From Ferrimonas futtsuensis DSM 18154 (GTDB lineage: Bacteria; Pseudomonadota; Gammaproteobacteria; Enterobacterales; Shewanellaceae), in contig NZ_KE383896.1 of assembly GCF_000422645.1 (NCBI RefSeq), positions 67,461-131,460 of the forward strand: a stretch of DNA of 64,000 bases. The letters are read 5' to 3'. This document shows positions 42,099-51,013 of this stretch, piece after piece. Below the pieces are notes generated by a model. The model was not told the DNA's origin. It searched no databases and saw only the letters and a program-made list of their open reading frames with translations. Both the position numbers and the translations under genes were made by a program. Position 1 is the first letter of the stretch. Each line of letters starts with the position of its first letter.

Positions 42099-44678
42099 AT
42101 GAATGCCCTGACACTGACCCCGCCCCTGCTGAAACACCAGCTCGAACAACACCGCCAGCACCAACAACAGAAGTTCGCCGAAGGCGAGGCCATCGGCATC
42201 CTCCTGGCGGAGCGCGCCGCGTTCATCGATGGGTTGCTGGTGCAGCTCTGGCAAGAGCTGGAGCTGGGCGGCTGTCCGGTAGCCCTGGTGGCCGTGGGCG
42301 GCTATGGCCGGGGGGAGTTGCACCCCCAGTCAGACATCGACCTGCTGGTGCTCACCAGCGAGTGCTGCACCTCCACCATGGAAGAGGCGATCGGCACCCT
42401 GCTCACCACTTTGTGGGACGCCAAGCTGGACGTGGGCCACTCGGTGCGTACCGTGGAGGAGACCTTCCACCAGGCCCAGGGGGACATCACCATCGCCACC
42501 AACCTGCTGGAATCCCGGCTGCTCTGCGGCGACAGTCAGCTTTTTCAGCAACTGCATGCCAGGCTGGAGGATGAGCTCTTCTGGCCAGTAGACCAGTTCT
42601 ATCTGGCCAAGCGGGAGGAGCAGCGAGGTCGCCACAACCGCTTCTCCGCCTTCGATCTGGAACCCAACATCAAATCCTGTCCCGGCGGCTTGCGGGACAT
42701 TCAGACCATCACCTGGGTGGCGATTCGCCACTTCAGCGCCGGCTGCCTCGCCGAACTGGTGTCCCATGGTTTCCTGGCCAGGGAGGAGCTGGAGGAGCTG
42801 AACACCTGCCGGGATTTCCTGTGGCGCCTGCGGTTCGCCCTGCACCTGGCTGCTGGCCGGGCCGAAGACAAGCTGCTGTTTGATCACCAGCCCAAGGTGG
42901 CCGAGCTGCTGGGGTACACTCAGGGCACCCAGTTGCCGGTGGAGCAGATGATGAAACGCTACTACCGCACCATTCGGGCGGTGAGGGAGCTGAATCAGAT
43001 GCTGCTGCAGCTGTTCAAGCGGGAGGTCCTGCCCCAGCTGGCGTTCAGCCAGCCCCTGCAGCCCCTGGACGAGGATTTCAGCCTGATGGGCCACTACATC
43101 ACCGTCCGCCACGAAGGGGTATTCGAAGAACCACACAAGATCCTGACCCTGTTCCACCATGCCGCCATCCAGGAGGAGGTGGAAACGGTGGCGGCCCCCA
43201 CCCTGAGGTTGCTGCGAAATGCCCGCCGTCGGCTGAAGCTGCCCCTGAGTGACCTGCCCCAGTGCCGGGAGCAGTTTGTGGCAATTTTACGCCACCCGAG
43301 GGGGATCAAGGCGATCTCACTGATGCACCGTCATGGCATCCTCTCCAGCTACATCCGAGCCTGGCAACAGATCGTTGGTCAGATGCAGTTTGACCTGTTT
43401 CATGCCTACACCGTGGATGAACACACCCATCGATTGCTTCTGTTTATCGAACGATTCTCCGATCCGGCCCATAAGGAGATCTTCCCCCTGGGTTCTCTGC
43501 TGATCGACCAGTTGCCCAAGAAGGGGCTGCTGGTGCTGGCCGCCATCTTCCATGATATCGCCAAGGGACGGGGCGGAGACCACAGTGAGCTGGGTTCCGA
43601 CGACGCCCTGAAATTCTGCCAGCTGCACAACCTCAACGACCACGACGGTCGACTGGTGGCCTGGTTGGTACGCAACCACCTGCTGATGTCGGTGACCGCT
43701 CAGCGCCGTGACATCAACGACCCGGAGGTAGTGCGGGAGTTTGCCGAAAACGTCAGTGACCTGACCCGGCTGAGCTACCTCTACTGCCTGACCGTTGCCG
43801 ACATCTGTGCCACCAACGACAACCTGTGGAACAGCTGGAAAGGCTCCCTGCTCAGTCAGTTGTACCACAGCACCCGCGCCATGCTGCTGGGGGGGCTGGA
43901 GAAGCCGGTAGACACCCGGGGCAAGATCCGGGAAAGCCAGAACAAGGTATTGCACCAACTGGGGAAAATGGGACTGGAAGAGGCGGACGTCAGCCCATTG
44001 TGGCAGCGTTTCAGCGCCGACTATTTCCTGCGGTTTACTCCGGCCCAGGTGTTCCATCACACTCAGGCACTGCTCGCCCGCCAGGATGACCAGCCCCTGG
44101 TGGAGATGGTGGAGCACGAAGCCAGCGGCGGCACCGAACTCTTCGTCTACTGCCGGGACAGGGCAGGGCTGTTTGCCACCCTGATGGCGGTGTTCGACGG
44201 CAAGAACATTACGGTGCACGACGCTCAGATCTTCACCTCCAGGGATGGCTTCGCCCTGGACAGTTTCATCATCCTCGAGCAGGACGGCAGCGCCATCAGC
44301 CACCCATCACGAATCAACAGTCTGCGCAATGCCATCGTCCGCGCCCTGCTGGCCCCCATGCCGGCAAAAGTACGACAACGACCATTGCCAAGGCGGATGC
44401 GACAGTTTAAGGTTCGTACAGAGGTGAACTTCCTTCCGGCCAAGCGCAAGCAGGGTTCGATGGTGGAGATCATCTCCTTGGATTCTCCCGGCCTGCTGGC
44501 CCGAATCGGTCAGGTTGTGGATCAGTGTGGCCTCATTGTGCACTCCGCTAAGATCACCACCGTGGGTGAAAAAGCTGAAGACCTCTTCATGCTGGCTAAC
44601 CCGGACGGTGCCGGCCTGACCCCGGAACAGCAAGGTCACTTCCGGGAATCCCTAACCCAAGCATTAACCACCGAATAG
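42099..44678 (+). CDS. glnD: Bifunctional uridylyltransferase/uridylyl-removing enzyme GlnD
   Basis: 859 residues. Senses glutamine and adds or removes UMP on PII proteins. Seen: nucleotidyltransferase domain with VAVGGYGRGELHPQSDIDLL, a helical middle, an HD domain with the metal motif AAIFHDIAKGRGGDHSELG, and two C-terminal ACT domains (CRDRAGLFATLMAVFDGKNI and SLDSPGLLARIGQVVDQCG). The 55-bp gap after map contains a perfect 10-bp hairpin. The next gene starts 15 bp downstream. Confidence 0.97.
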   Translation: MNALTLTPPLLKHQLEQHRQHQQQKFAEGEAIGILLAERAAFIDGLLVQLWQELELGGCPVALVAVGGYGRGELHPQSDIDLLVLTSECCTSTMEEAIGTLLTTLWDAKLDVGHSVRTVEETFHQAQGDITIATNLLESRLLCGDSQLFQQLHARLEDELFWPVDQFYLAKREEQRGRHNRFSAFDLEPNIKSCPGGLRDIQTITWVAIRHFSAGCLAELVSHGFLAREELEELNTCRDFLWRLRFALHLAAGRAEDKLLFDHQPKVAELLGYTQGTQLPVEQMMKRYYRTIRAVRELNQMLLQLFKREVLPQLAFSQPLQPLDEDFSLMGHYITVRHEGVFEEPHKILTLFHHAAIQEEVETVAAPTLRLLRNARRRLKLPLSDLPQCREQFVAILRHPRGIKAISLMHRHGILSSYIRAWQQIVGQMQFDLFHAYTVDEHTHRLLLFIERFSDPAHKEIFPLGSLLIDQLPKKGLLVLAAIFHDIAKGRGGDHSELGSDDALKFCQLHNLNDHDGRLVAWLVRNHLLMSVTAQRRDINDPEVVREFAENVSDLTRLSYLYCLTVADICATNDNLWNSWKGSLLSQLYHSTRAMLLGGLEKPVDTRGKIRESQNKVLHQLGKMGLEEADVSPLWQRFSADYFLRFTPAQVFHHTQALLARQDDQPLVEMVEHEASGGTELFVYCRDRAGLFATLMAVFDGKNITVHDAQIFTSRDGFALDSFIILEQDGSAISHPSRINSLRNAIVRALLAPMPAKVRQRPLPRRMRQFKVRTEVNFLPAKRKQGSMVEIISLDSPGLLARIGQVVDQCGLIVHSAKITTVGEKAEDLFMLANPDGAGLTPEQQGHFRESLTQALTTE

Positions 44679-44693
44679 CAGAGGATTAATTCG

Positions 44694-45518
44694 ATGACCG
44701 AACTGCAACAACGCATTGAAGCCGCTTTTGAACGGCGCGCCGACATCACCCCAGCCAATGCCGACGCCGCCCTGGTTCAGGACGTGAAACACGCACTGGA
44801 TCTGCTGGATAAAGGCCAGGCCCGCGTTGCAGAGAAACAGAACGGTCAGTGGGTGGTGAATGAGTGGCTGAAGAAAGCGGTCCTGCTCTCCTTCCGCCTG
44901 TTCGACAATCAGGTGATGGAGGGCGGTGAGACCCGCTACTTCGACAAGGTCCCCATGAAATTTGCCGACTACGACGATGCCCGCTTCCGTCAGGAGAGCA
45001 TCCGGGTGGTCCCACCCGCCACCGTGCGTCAGGGCGCCTTTGTCGGTCGTAACACCGTACTGATGCCCTCCTACGTCAACATCGGCGCCTACGTCGATGA
45101 GGGCACCATGGTGGACACCTGGGCCACCGTAGGTTCCTGCGCTCAGATTGGTAAAAACGTGCACCTCTCCGGCGGTGTGGGCATCGGCGGCGTACTGGAA
45201 CCCCTGCAGGCCAGCCCCACCATCATCGAGGACAACTGCTTCATCGGTGCCCGTTCCGAAGTGGTGGAAGGCGTCATCGTGGAAGAGGGATCGGTGATCT
45301 CCATGGGCGTATACCTGGGCCAGAGCACCCGCATCTACGACCGTGAAACCGGTGAAGTCCACTACGGCCGTGTGCCTGCCGGCTCTGTCGTGGTCTCCGG
45401 CACCCTGCCCTCCTCCGACGGCTCCTGCAACCTGTACGCAGCCATCATCGTGAAGAAGGTGGACGCCAAGACCCGTTCCAAGGTTGGCATCAACGAGTTG
45501 CTGCGCAGCGCCGAGTAA
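44694..45518 (+). CDS. dapD: Tetrahydrodipicolinate N-succinyltransferase
   Basis: 274 residues, as in E. coli. Transfers succinyl from succinyl-CoA to tetrahydrodipicolinate in lysine and diaminopimelate synthesis. Seen: a helical N-terminal domain, then a beta-helix with [20 protein letters not shown] and [20 protein letters not shown], and [18 protein letters not shown] at the C-terminus. Lysine pathway gene, while the lysine riboswitch of this window lies far away at 8 kb. Confidence 0.97.
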   Translation: MTELQQRIEAAFERRADITPANADAALVQDVKHALDLLDKGQARVAEKQNGQWVVNEWLKKAVLLSFRLFDNQVMEGGETRYFDKVPMKFADYDDARFRQESIRVVPPATVRQGAFVGRNTVLMPSYVNIGAYVDEGTMVDTWATVGSCAQIGKNVHLSGGVGIGGVLEPLQASPTIIEDNCFIGARSEVVEGVIVEEGSVISMGVYLGQSTRIYDRETGEVHYGRVPAGSVVVSGTLPSSDGSCNLYAAIIVKKVDAKTRSKVGINELLRSAE

Positions 45519-45573
45519 GCCAAATCTCTCCAGAATCGACGCCACCGGGGCCCAATCGGCCCCATCCCTGGCC

Positions 45574-45602
45574 AAAAGCCCGCTCAAGCGGGCTTTTTTT
45601 GT
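45574..45602 (+). terminator. Terminator of the map-glnD-dapD unit
   Basis: AAAGCCCGCT-CA-AGCGGGCTTT with a seven-T tail, 56 bp after dapD. Confidence 0.92.
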
Positions 45603-45790
45603 TTCAGTACAGACACACTTTCCCCAGGGTTTTCTTATCCAAATGAACCACCTCCCTCTCCCCTGGCTTCCAGCCCCGGCTCGGGACACACCCTTTTACC
45701 CTTTGTAACCACCTGTACATACCTGAGCCACCATGCTTAGTGGGACACAATCACCCTGAAGCATCTTTGGGATATACCAAGGAGAAAGGA

Positions 45791-46132
45791 ATGAAAGCAC
45801 TGACTCTTACCGCCGCCGCCTTGGGCATGGCCCTCGCACTGCCAGCACAGGCTGCCATGACTTCCGCCATGGAGCAGTCGCTGATCGCCACCTGCAAAGC
45901 CTCACTCTCCAACAGCCGCCTCACCTTCCACAACACCATGAAAGTGTACCGGGTTAACCCCTACCGGGTTCTGGACAAACTGGTGTGCAATGGCGATGAC
46001 GTGGCCACCTTTGCCGAAGTGAATGGGGCAGACAAAGTGGCGAACCTGATCAGAGACCGCTACTACGAAGGTCAGGTAACCATCCAGGATATTGCGTTCA
46101 ACGGCCAACGACTGGAGGTTTGGTTCGATTAG
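45791..46132 (+). CDS. Small exported DUF3718-type protein
   Basis: 113 residues. Seen: a Sec signal peptide ending LPAQAA (about residue 22), then a compact domain with two cysteines (ATCKASLSNSRL and KLVCNGDDV). I recognise the layout of the DUF3718 family common in Shewanella and relatives; its function is not known. The two cysteines probably form a disulfide in the periplasm. Strong ribosome site AAGGAGAAAGGA. Monocistronic, with its own terminator. Confidence 0.8.
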   Translation: MKALTLTAAALGMALALPAQAAMTSAMEQSLIATCKASLSNSRLTFHNTMKVYRVNPYRVLDKLVCNGDDVATFAEVNGADKVANLIRDRYYEGQVTIQDIAFNGQRLEVWFD

Positions 46133-46151
46133 ATTGTCTGAGCGATAGGGT

Positions 46152-46177
46152 AAAAGAGCCGCCTCAGGGCGGCTTTT
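46152..46177 (+). terminator. Terminator of the DUF3718 gene
   Basis: AGCCGCC-TCAG-GGCGGCT with an AAAAG lead and TTTT tail. It ends 10 bp before the convergent PTS gene stop and may work for both. Confidence 0.82.
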
Positions 46178-46186
46178 GCGTGGCGG

Positions 46187-47602
46187 CTAAGCGCGCAACA
46201 GCAGCTCCTGCATCTCGCCGCGAAGCTTCTCTGCCTGAGGGCCAAACACCACCTGGACACCGTCTCCAATCACCACCACCCCCTTGGCGCCCAACTGCTT
46301 GAGCTGAGGCTCCTTGACCCGGGCGGGCTGATGCACACTAACCCTGAGCCGGGTCAGGCAGGCATCCAGATCGCGGATGTTGTCGCCGCCTCCCAGGGCA
46401 CTGAGTACCTCCTCGGCACTGATCTCCTCTTTGGCCTCGTGGGGGGTCCGCCCCGGTGTGGGCAGGTTGAAGCGAGTGATCACAAAGCGGAACAGGAAGT
46501 AATAGGCCACCCCGTAGAGGATGCCCAGCACCCAGAACCAGATGTCATTGCGGGAGAGGTGATAGAACAGGCTGAAATCCAGCAGCCCCTGGGAAAACAC
46601 CAGTCCATGGTGAAAGTCCACGGCGATGGCCAGCACATAGGCCAGGCCGGTCAGCAGCGCATGCACCAGATACAGCAGAGGCGCCACAAACAGGAACACA
46701 AACTCCACAGGCTCGGTGACGCCGGTAATGGCGCAGGTCAGCCCGGCGGAGAACATCACACCGGCGGTCCGGGTTCGCTGTTCGGCATCGGCGCAGCGCC
46801 AAATCGCCAGGGCTGCCGCCGGCAACCCCCACACCTTCACCAGATAGCCCCCCGCCAGGTGGCCCGCATTGGGATCTCCGGCCAGGAAACGGCCTACCTC
46901 GCCCTGAATCAGATAGCCGGCCGGGGTGGAGAAACTGCCCACCTCGTAATAGAAGGGAAGGTTCCAGATATGGTGCAGTCCCAGGGGAATCAACAGTCGC
47001 TCCACCAGGCCATAGACCCCCCAGGCCAGCATCGGCTGCTGATACACCACCCAGTGTGAGACCTTGTCCAGCAACAGGGTCATCCAGGGCCAGAGGCTCG
47101 CCATCAGCAGGCCCAGCAGGATCGCCGCCGGAACGTTGGCCAGGGGCACCAGCCGACGACCGGCAAAGAACCCCAGAAACTCAGGCAGCTCGACCCGATA
47201 GCATCGCCTGTAGACCATAGAGGTGACCGCCCCGCTGAGGACGCCCCCCAGGGCACCGGTATTGAGCGTCGACATCCCCAGTACCGTGCTGGTCTCCCAG
47301 CCATACACCTGGGCCAGCACCGACATGGTGGCCAGCATCACCCCATAGCCGATGACCGCCGATACAGAGGCGGAGCCGTCCTGATGACAGAAGGAGAGGG
47401 CGATGGCCATGGCAAACAGCAGGGGCAACAGGCTGAAGATCACCGAGCCGGTTTGCAGCAGCAGGCTCTGCACCACTTCGGGGAAGATGCCCAGGGGGCT
47501 GGTTCCCAACCCCAATAGGAGACCCGCTGCCGGCAGCACCGCCACCGGCACCATCAGGGCCTTACCAACCCTTTGCAGACTGCGGAACCAGCTTTTGGTC
47601 AT
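46187..47602 (-). CDS. PTS glucose/N-acetylglucosamine-type EIICB permease
   Basis: 471 residues (E. coli PtsG 477). Seen: an EIIC membrane domain (about 1-365) starting SLQRVGKALMVPVAVLPAAG, with the sugar-site segment GITEPVEFVFLFVAPLLY type motif, then a cytoplasmic EIIB domain with the phosphorylated cysteine in NIRDLDACLTRLRVSV. No EIIA domain, so it needs a separate EIIA(Glc) (Crr). Glucose (PtsG) or GlcNAc (NagE) specificity cannot be settled. It starts 10 bp after yqcA, the third gene in a tRNA-modification operon. The ATG at 47602 matches the family start. Confidence 0.88.
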   Translation of the reverse strand: MTKSWFRSLQRVGKALMVPVAVLPAAGLLLGLGTSPLGIFPEVVQSLLLQTGSVIFSLLPLLFAMAIALSFCHQDGSASVSAVIGYGVMLATMSVLAQVYGWETSTVLGMSTLNTGALGGVLSGAVTSMVYRRCYRVELPEFLGFFAGRRLVPLANVPAAILLGLLMASLWPWMTLLLDKVSHWVVYQQPMLAWGVYGLVERLLIPLGLHHIWNLPFYYEVGSFSTPAGYLIQGEVGRFLAGDPNAGHLAGGYLVKVWGLPAAALAIWRCADAEQRTRTAGVMFSAGLTCAITGVTEPVEFVFLFVAPLLYLVHALLTGLAYVLAIAVDFHHGLVFSQGLLDFSLFYHLSRNDIWFWVLGILYGVAYYFLFRFVITRFNLPTPGRTPHEAKEEISAEEVLSALGGGDNIRDLDACLTRLRVSVHQPARVKEPQLKQLGAKGVVVIGDGVQVVFGPQAEKLRGEMQELLLRA

Positions 47603-47612
47603 AACCCCTCGA

Positions 47613-48083
47613 CTACGCCTCGACCAGCGCCTCGCAGAGTTGCCTCTGCCAGGACTCCACCCAGGGCAGAGCCAGCTGCTCGGGTTCCATGGTCTCACAG
47701 GCATCGATCTGCAGACGCTCACCGATGCGCACCGCGGTCAGCTCGGCGAGCAACTCATCAAACTGGCGGCCTGCGCCGCAGAAGGTGTCACCATAACTGG
47801 AGTCACCCAGGGCAACCACGCCGTAGCGCAACTTGGGCACCAGGGGAAACTGATCTCTAAGAGAAAGGAACAGGGGAAGCAGGTTGTCGGGCAGATCGCC
47901 GCTGCCGGTGGTGGAGGTCACCACCAGCCAGGCGTCACTGCCCTCCGCCAGCAGTTGATCCGCTGACTGGGCATCACTGATGGCAGCCTGATGGCCTTGT
48001 AGCTGCAGAGCCTGACACACCTGCTCCGCGGTGAACTCGGCGCCACCATACACCGACCCCACTAACACACTGATCCTGGCCAT
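47613..48083 (-). CDS. yqcA: Flavodoxin-like protein YqcA
   Basis: 156 residues. Short-chain flavodoxin of the MioC/YqcA type, binding FMN. Seen: ISVLVGSVYGGAEFTAEQV phosphate loop, VTSTTGSGDLPDNL and VVALGDSSYGDTFCGAGRQFD, the three FMN contact loops. MioC and YqcA are similar; truC and yqcC next door, as in E. coli yqcC-truC-yqcA, favour YqcA. The electron partner is unknown. Confidence 0.88.
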   Translation of the reverse strand: MARISVLVGSVYGGAEFTAEQVCQALQLQGHQAAISDAQSADQLLAEGSDAWLVVTSTTGSGDLPDNLLPLFLSLRDQFPLVPKLRYGVVALGDSSYGDTFCGAGRQFDELLAELTAVRIGERLQIDACETMEPEQLALPWVESWQRQLCEALVEA

Positions 48084-48291
48084 CGAACGACATCCTGTTA
48101 ATGACTTGATAAATTCCCAATTCCACCTTACTGTAAGGACCGAAAAGGCGCAACAACCGCGCCAACGGAGGCAGGATGCAGTTCCGTCAGAGAGTACGCC
48201 GTATTCATCACAGGATTCACATCAAGCGGCAACGTATCCGCCGCCTGACCTATTTCACCCAAACCCATCAGGAAAGTTTGGGCTCCCTGCC

Positions 48292-49050
48292 TCAGTCCGC
48301 CCCCAGTGGCTCCAAAAGACGATAAGCCTGCTGCTCTGTTGACCAGCCAAACGCCTCGAACAGACGCAGCCACTCCTCCTCCAGCCGGGTTTCCAGCTCG
48401 ATGCGCTCTCCGGTCACCGGATGATCGAAGCACAAAGCCTTGGCCAACAGCCACAGACGCTGCACCCCGAAGTGATCCCGGTAGAACTTGTTATGGCGTC
48501 CGTCGCCATGGCTGGTGTCGCCGATAATCGGATGACGCAGGTGCGCCATGTGGCGGCGCAGCTGATGCTTGCGTCCGGTCAGTGGCTTCATCGCCACCAG
48601 GGTGTAACGGCAACTGTCGTAACGCCCCACCGGATAGGGCAGCTCTGCCTGATGCAGGGGACGGTAACAGGTGATCGCTTCCTGTGGCTCCTTCTCCTGG
48701 TCCGCCTGGGCATCGGCGATCTTATCCAGCTCCTCCTTGAGCGGGTAATCCAGCTCACCGGCCTCACTCAGGTAACCGCGGACCAGCGCCAGATACTCCT
48801 TGTGAATACCCCGCTCGGCAAACTGAGGCTGCATGATTCGGGCGACCTCGGCGGATTTACCGAACAGCAGGATCCCCGACGTGGGCCTGTCCAGCCGGTG
48901 CAACGGGTACACATGACAGCCCACCTGATCCCGGACCATCTGCATGGCAAACTCGGTCTCCCGCTTGGCCAGCCAGCTGCGATGAACCAACAGGCCACTG
49001 GGCTTATGCACCGCCACCAGATGCTCATCTTCAAACAGGGTCTCAAGCAT
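48292..49050 (-). CDS. truC: tRNA pseudouridine(65) synthase TruC
   Basis: 252 residues (E. coli 260). Makes pseudouridine at position 65 of tRNA-Ile and tRNA-Asp. Seen: VHKPSGLLVHRSWL, the catalytic-aspartate motif HRLDRPTSGILLFGKS, and KTGRKHQLRRHMAHL-type C-terminal motif. The ATG at 49050 gives MLETLFEDEHLVAVHKPSG, matching E. coli, with GAGG 6 bp upstream inside the overlapping yqcC gene. A 208-bp spacer separates it from yqcA. Confidence 0.95.
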   Translation of the reverse strand: MLETLFEDEHLVAVHKPSGLLVHRSWLAKRETEFAMQMVRDQVGCHVYPLHRLDRPTSGILLFGKSAEVARIMQPQFAERGIHKEYLALVRGYLSEAGELDYPLKEELDKIADAQADQEKEPQEAITCYRPLHQAELPYPVGRYDSCRYTLVAMKPLTGRKHQLRRHMAHLRHPIIGDTSHGDGRHNKFYRDHFGVQRLWLLAKALCFDHPVTGERIELETRLEEEWLRLFEAFGWSTEQQAYRLLEPLGAD

Positions 49051-49363
49051 CGTCAGCCTCACTCATGAGGGAGTCGAGCTTGGACAACAGGGCAATCACC
49101 TCGCCATGGCCAGCCAGGCTCTCTTGGGCCATGGGCGCCACCGCCACCTTGGTGGGCAGGGCAGCACCGGCGTCCAGCAGGGCGAACAGCCTGGGCAGAT
49201 AGATAAACTGAAGCCACTGCTCAAATCTCAGGGTGTCCACGGCAAAGGGCTGAGTACTGGCCAGCGCCTGGGCCGGCACCGGCTCAGACTGCCACAACTC
49301 ATCTTGAATCAATTGCGCCTGCAACCGCTCAAGTTCGCGGCGTACCGCCATCTTCAGGGTCAT
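49043..49363 (-). CDS. yqcC: YqcC family protein (DUF446)
   Basis: 106 residues. Helical protein with QPFAVDTLRFEQWLQFIYLPRL, the diagnostic family segment. Function unknown. It is coupled to truC by an 8-bp overlap, as in E. coli, which suggests a link with tRNA modification or translation. Ribosome site GGGAGTGAG before the ATG. Confidence 0.88.
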   Translation of the reverse strand: MTLKMAVRRELERLQAQLIQDELWQSEPVPAQALASTQPFAVDTLRFEQWLQFIYLPRLFALLDAGAALPTKVAVAPMAQESLAGHGEVIALLSKLDSLMSEADDA

Positions 49364-49473
49364 CTCTCACTCCCGGGGATCAAATGGTGCGGAATCATAC
49401 CATCCCAATCTGCTTGCCCCTATAATAGCGCGCTCAATTGCTTTACAGCCGTGCCAGAAACCAGAGAACGCTC

Positions 49474-50490
49474 ATGGAAAACATCACCACCTTGCATCAG
49501 TTCCTCCAGGCCGCAGGCGTCCAGTATCAGGTGTTTGACCTGGGGCGCCGGGTGGTTCCCCTGGATCCCATCGAGTTTGCCCAGGTGGAGGCCACCACAA
49601 GCCCCTACCCTTACCCGCGCAGCGGTCATGCCTGGCTCGGGGTGCTGTTCTGGAACCCCACCCTGTCTCAGGATCACTACATCTGGTTCATCAAGTTGCC
49701 TTTGGATGAACAAGGACTGTTGAATCCCGCCGCCCGCAGCCAGTTTCTGCAGACTGTGGTGGATGCCCTGGGCCGGGATCCCACCGCCCCCATGACTCAG
49801 GAGCAACAAGAGCAGCTCAAGAGCAACCCCTTTATCTTCCAGCCCAGTCAGGACAAGCTGGCGGTATTCCATGCCCGCATCAACACCCAACTGGCCCGCC
49901 CCGCCTCCATCTATTACGAGCACTGCCAAAGCTACCTGAAAGGGCAGCTGGGCTGGGACAACTGGCAGCAGCTGGGCCTGCAGGGACTGGCGGACAACCT
50001 GGCCCGAGTCAGCCAGGCACAGCGGGATGAGGAGTTGCCTGTGGCCATCGGCCAGATGCCTCCCGAGCCCCTGGCCGCCTTTGCCTCTGTGGCAGAACAT
50101 TTCCCCTGCTCGCCTAAGATGGCCGAGGCCTGGCTGACCCTGATGGGAGAGGGCGACCATGACGCCATCAACCAGATGGCCCTACGCGGGTTGGCTGGTC
50201 ACAACGAGTCCCTGGTCAAGGCGATCGAGTTGGCCCTGCCCCAGGCCAGTGCCGACACCCTGGTGGTGATTGCCGCCCGCTGCTGGAGCGCTCTAACCCA
50301 CGAGCCGCTGCTCAAGGCCTACCTGACCCGGCTGGCAAAACTGGATAAAACCCTGTTCGTAGGTCTTTACTCTGATCTGGTTTCCATGCCAACGTTACGA
50401 CAACAGGTGTTGAGCGTCCTGAGGGACCCGGAACGGGATCCGGCGCTGGCACAAGCCATTGGCCATCTCATGCAAAGTGTTAAGGCGTAA
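49474..50490 (+). CDS. DUF3549 family protein
   Basis: 338 residues, cytoplasmic, no signal or membrane segment. Seen: an N-terminal domain with YQVFDLGRRVVPLDP and SGHAWLGVLFWNP, followed by a helical C-terminal half of HEAT-like character (repeated short helices, LPQASADTLVVIAARCW). I recognise the DUF3549 layout of Shewanella and Vibrio; no function is known. Divergent from yqcC (110 bp) and 3 bp ahead of the DUF3301 gene, with which it is probably co-expressed. Confidence 0.8.
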   Translation: MENITTLHQFLQAAGVQYQVFDLGRRVVPLDPIEFAQVEATTSPYPYPRSGHAWLGVLFWNPTLSQDHYIWFIKLPLDEQGLLNPAARSQFLQTVVDALGRDPTAPMTQEQQEQLKSNPFIFQPSQDKLAVFHARINTQLARPASIYYEHCQSYLKGQLGWDNWQQLGLQGLADNLARVSQAQRDEELPVAIGQMPPEPLAAFASVAEHFPCSPKMAEAWLTLMGEGDHDAINQMALRGLAGHNESLVKAIELALPQASADTLVVIAARCWSALTHEPLLKAYLTRLAKLDKTLFVGLYSDLVSMPTLRQQVLSVLRDPERDPALAQAIGHLMQSVKA

Positions 50491-50493
50491 GAA

Positions 50494-50910
50494 ATGTTGA
50501 ATCTCACCGATCTTATTCTGGGACTGGTGGTGTGCGGAATCGCCGCCATCTTCTGGCAATTGAGGCAGATCTCCGAGATCGCCGAGTTTCATGCCAAACG
50601 GGTATGTCAAAAGCGTCGCCTGCAGTGGGTCAGTACCGCCAGAGTGCGCGCCCGCCTCGGCTTCATTGCCGGACAGGGGTTGGGGTGGAACACCCGCTAC
50701 CAGTGTGAGTTCTCCACGGACGGCATGAATCGGCTGCACGCCATTGTGGTGATGAGCGGCAAGAAGCTCAAGGATGTGGAGATGCCCTTCTATCCTGAGC
50801 CTGAATGGCAAGAGGTGCCCCTAAGCAAGGGGCGCATCGGTGGCTGTGGCGGTGGCAGTGCCCCCGCCTCCAACTGCTCCAGCGGCAGCTGTTCCAGCGG
50901 CTGCAAATGA
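50494..50910 (+). CDS. DUF3301 membrane-anchored protein with cysteine-rich tail
   Basis: 138 residues. Seen: one N-terminal membrane helix (about 5-24), a basic cytoplasmic region (HAKRVCQKRRLQW, RVRARLGF), a small beta domain with WNTRYQCEFSTDG, and a tail rich in Gly, Ser and Cys (GGCGGGS ... SGSCSSGCK) with four cysteines in the last 22 residues. The body matches DUF3301; function unknown. The tail could bind metal. Followed by a strong terminator. Confidence 0.8.
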   Translation: MLNLTDLILGLVVCGIAAIFWQLRQISEIAEFHAKRVCQKRRLQWVSTARVRARLGFIAGQGLGWNTRYQCEFSTDGMNRLHAIVVMSGKKLKDVEMPFYPEPEWQEVPLSKGRIGGCGGGSAPASNCSSGSCSSGCK

Positions 50911-50914
50911 CCAT

Positions 50915-50947
50915 AAAAAAGCCTGACGTCCGTCAGGCTTTTTTTTG
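50915..50947 (+). terminator. Terminator of the DUF3549-DUF3301 pair
   Basis: AAAAAAGCCTGAC and GTCAGGCTTTTTTTT around a GTCC loop. Strong, and symmetrical enough to act on both strands. Confidence 0.93.
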
Positions 50948-51013
50948 TGGCCTCCCCTGGTCAACCTCGGGGGAAGGTGGGTCGCCATCGGGGTGCGTCA
51001 TTTTTGAGCGCCA

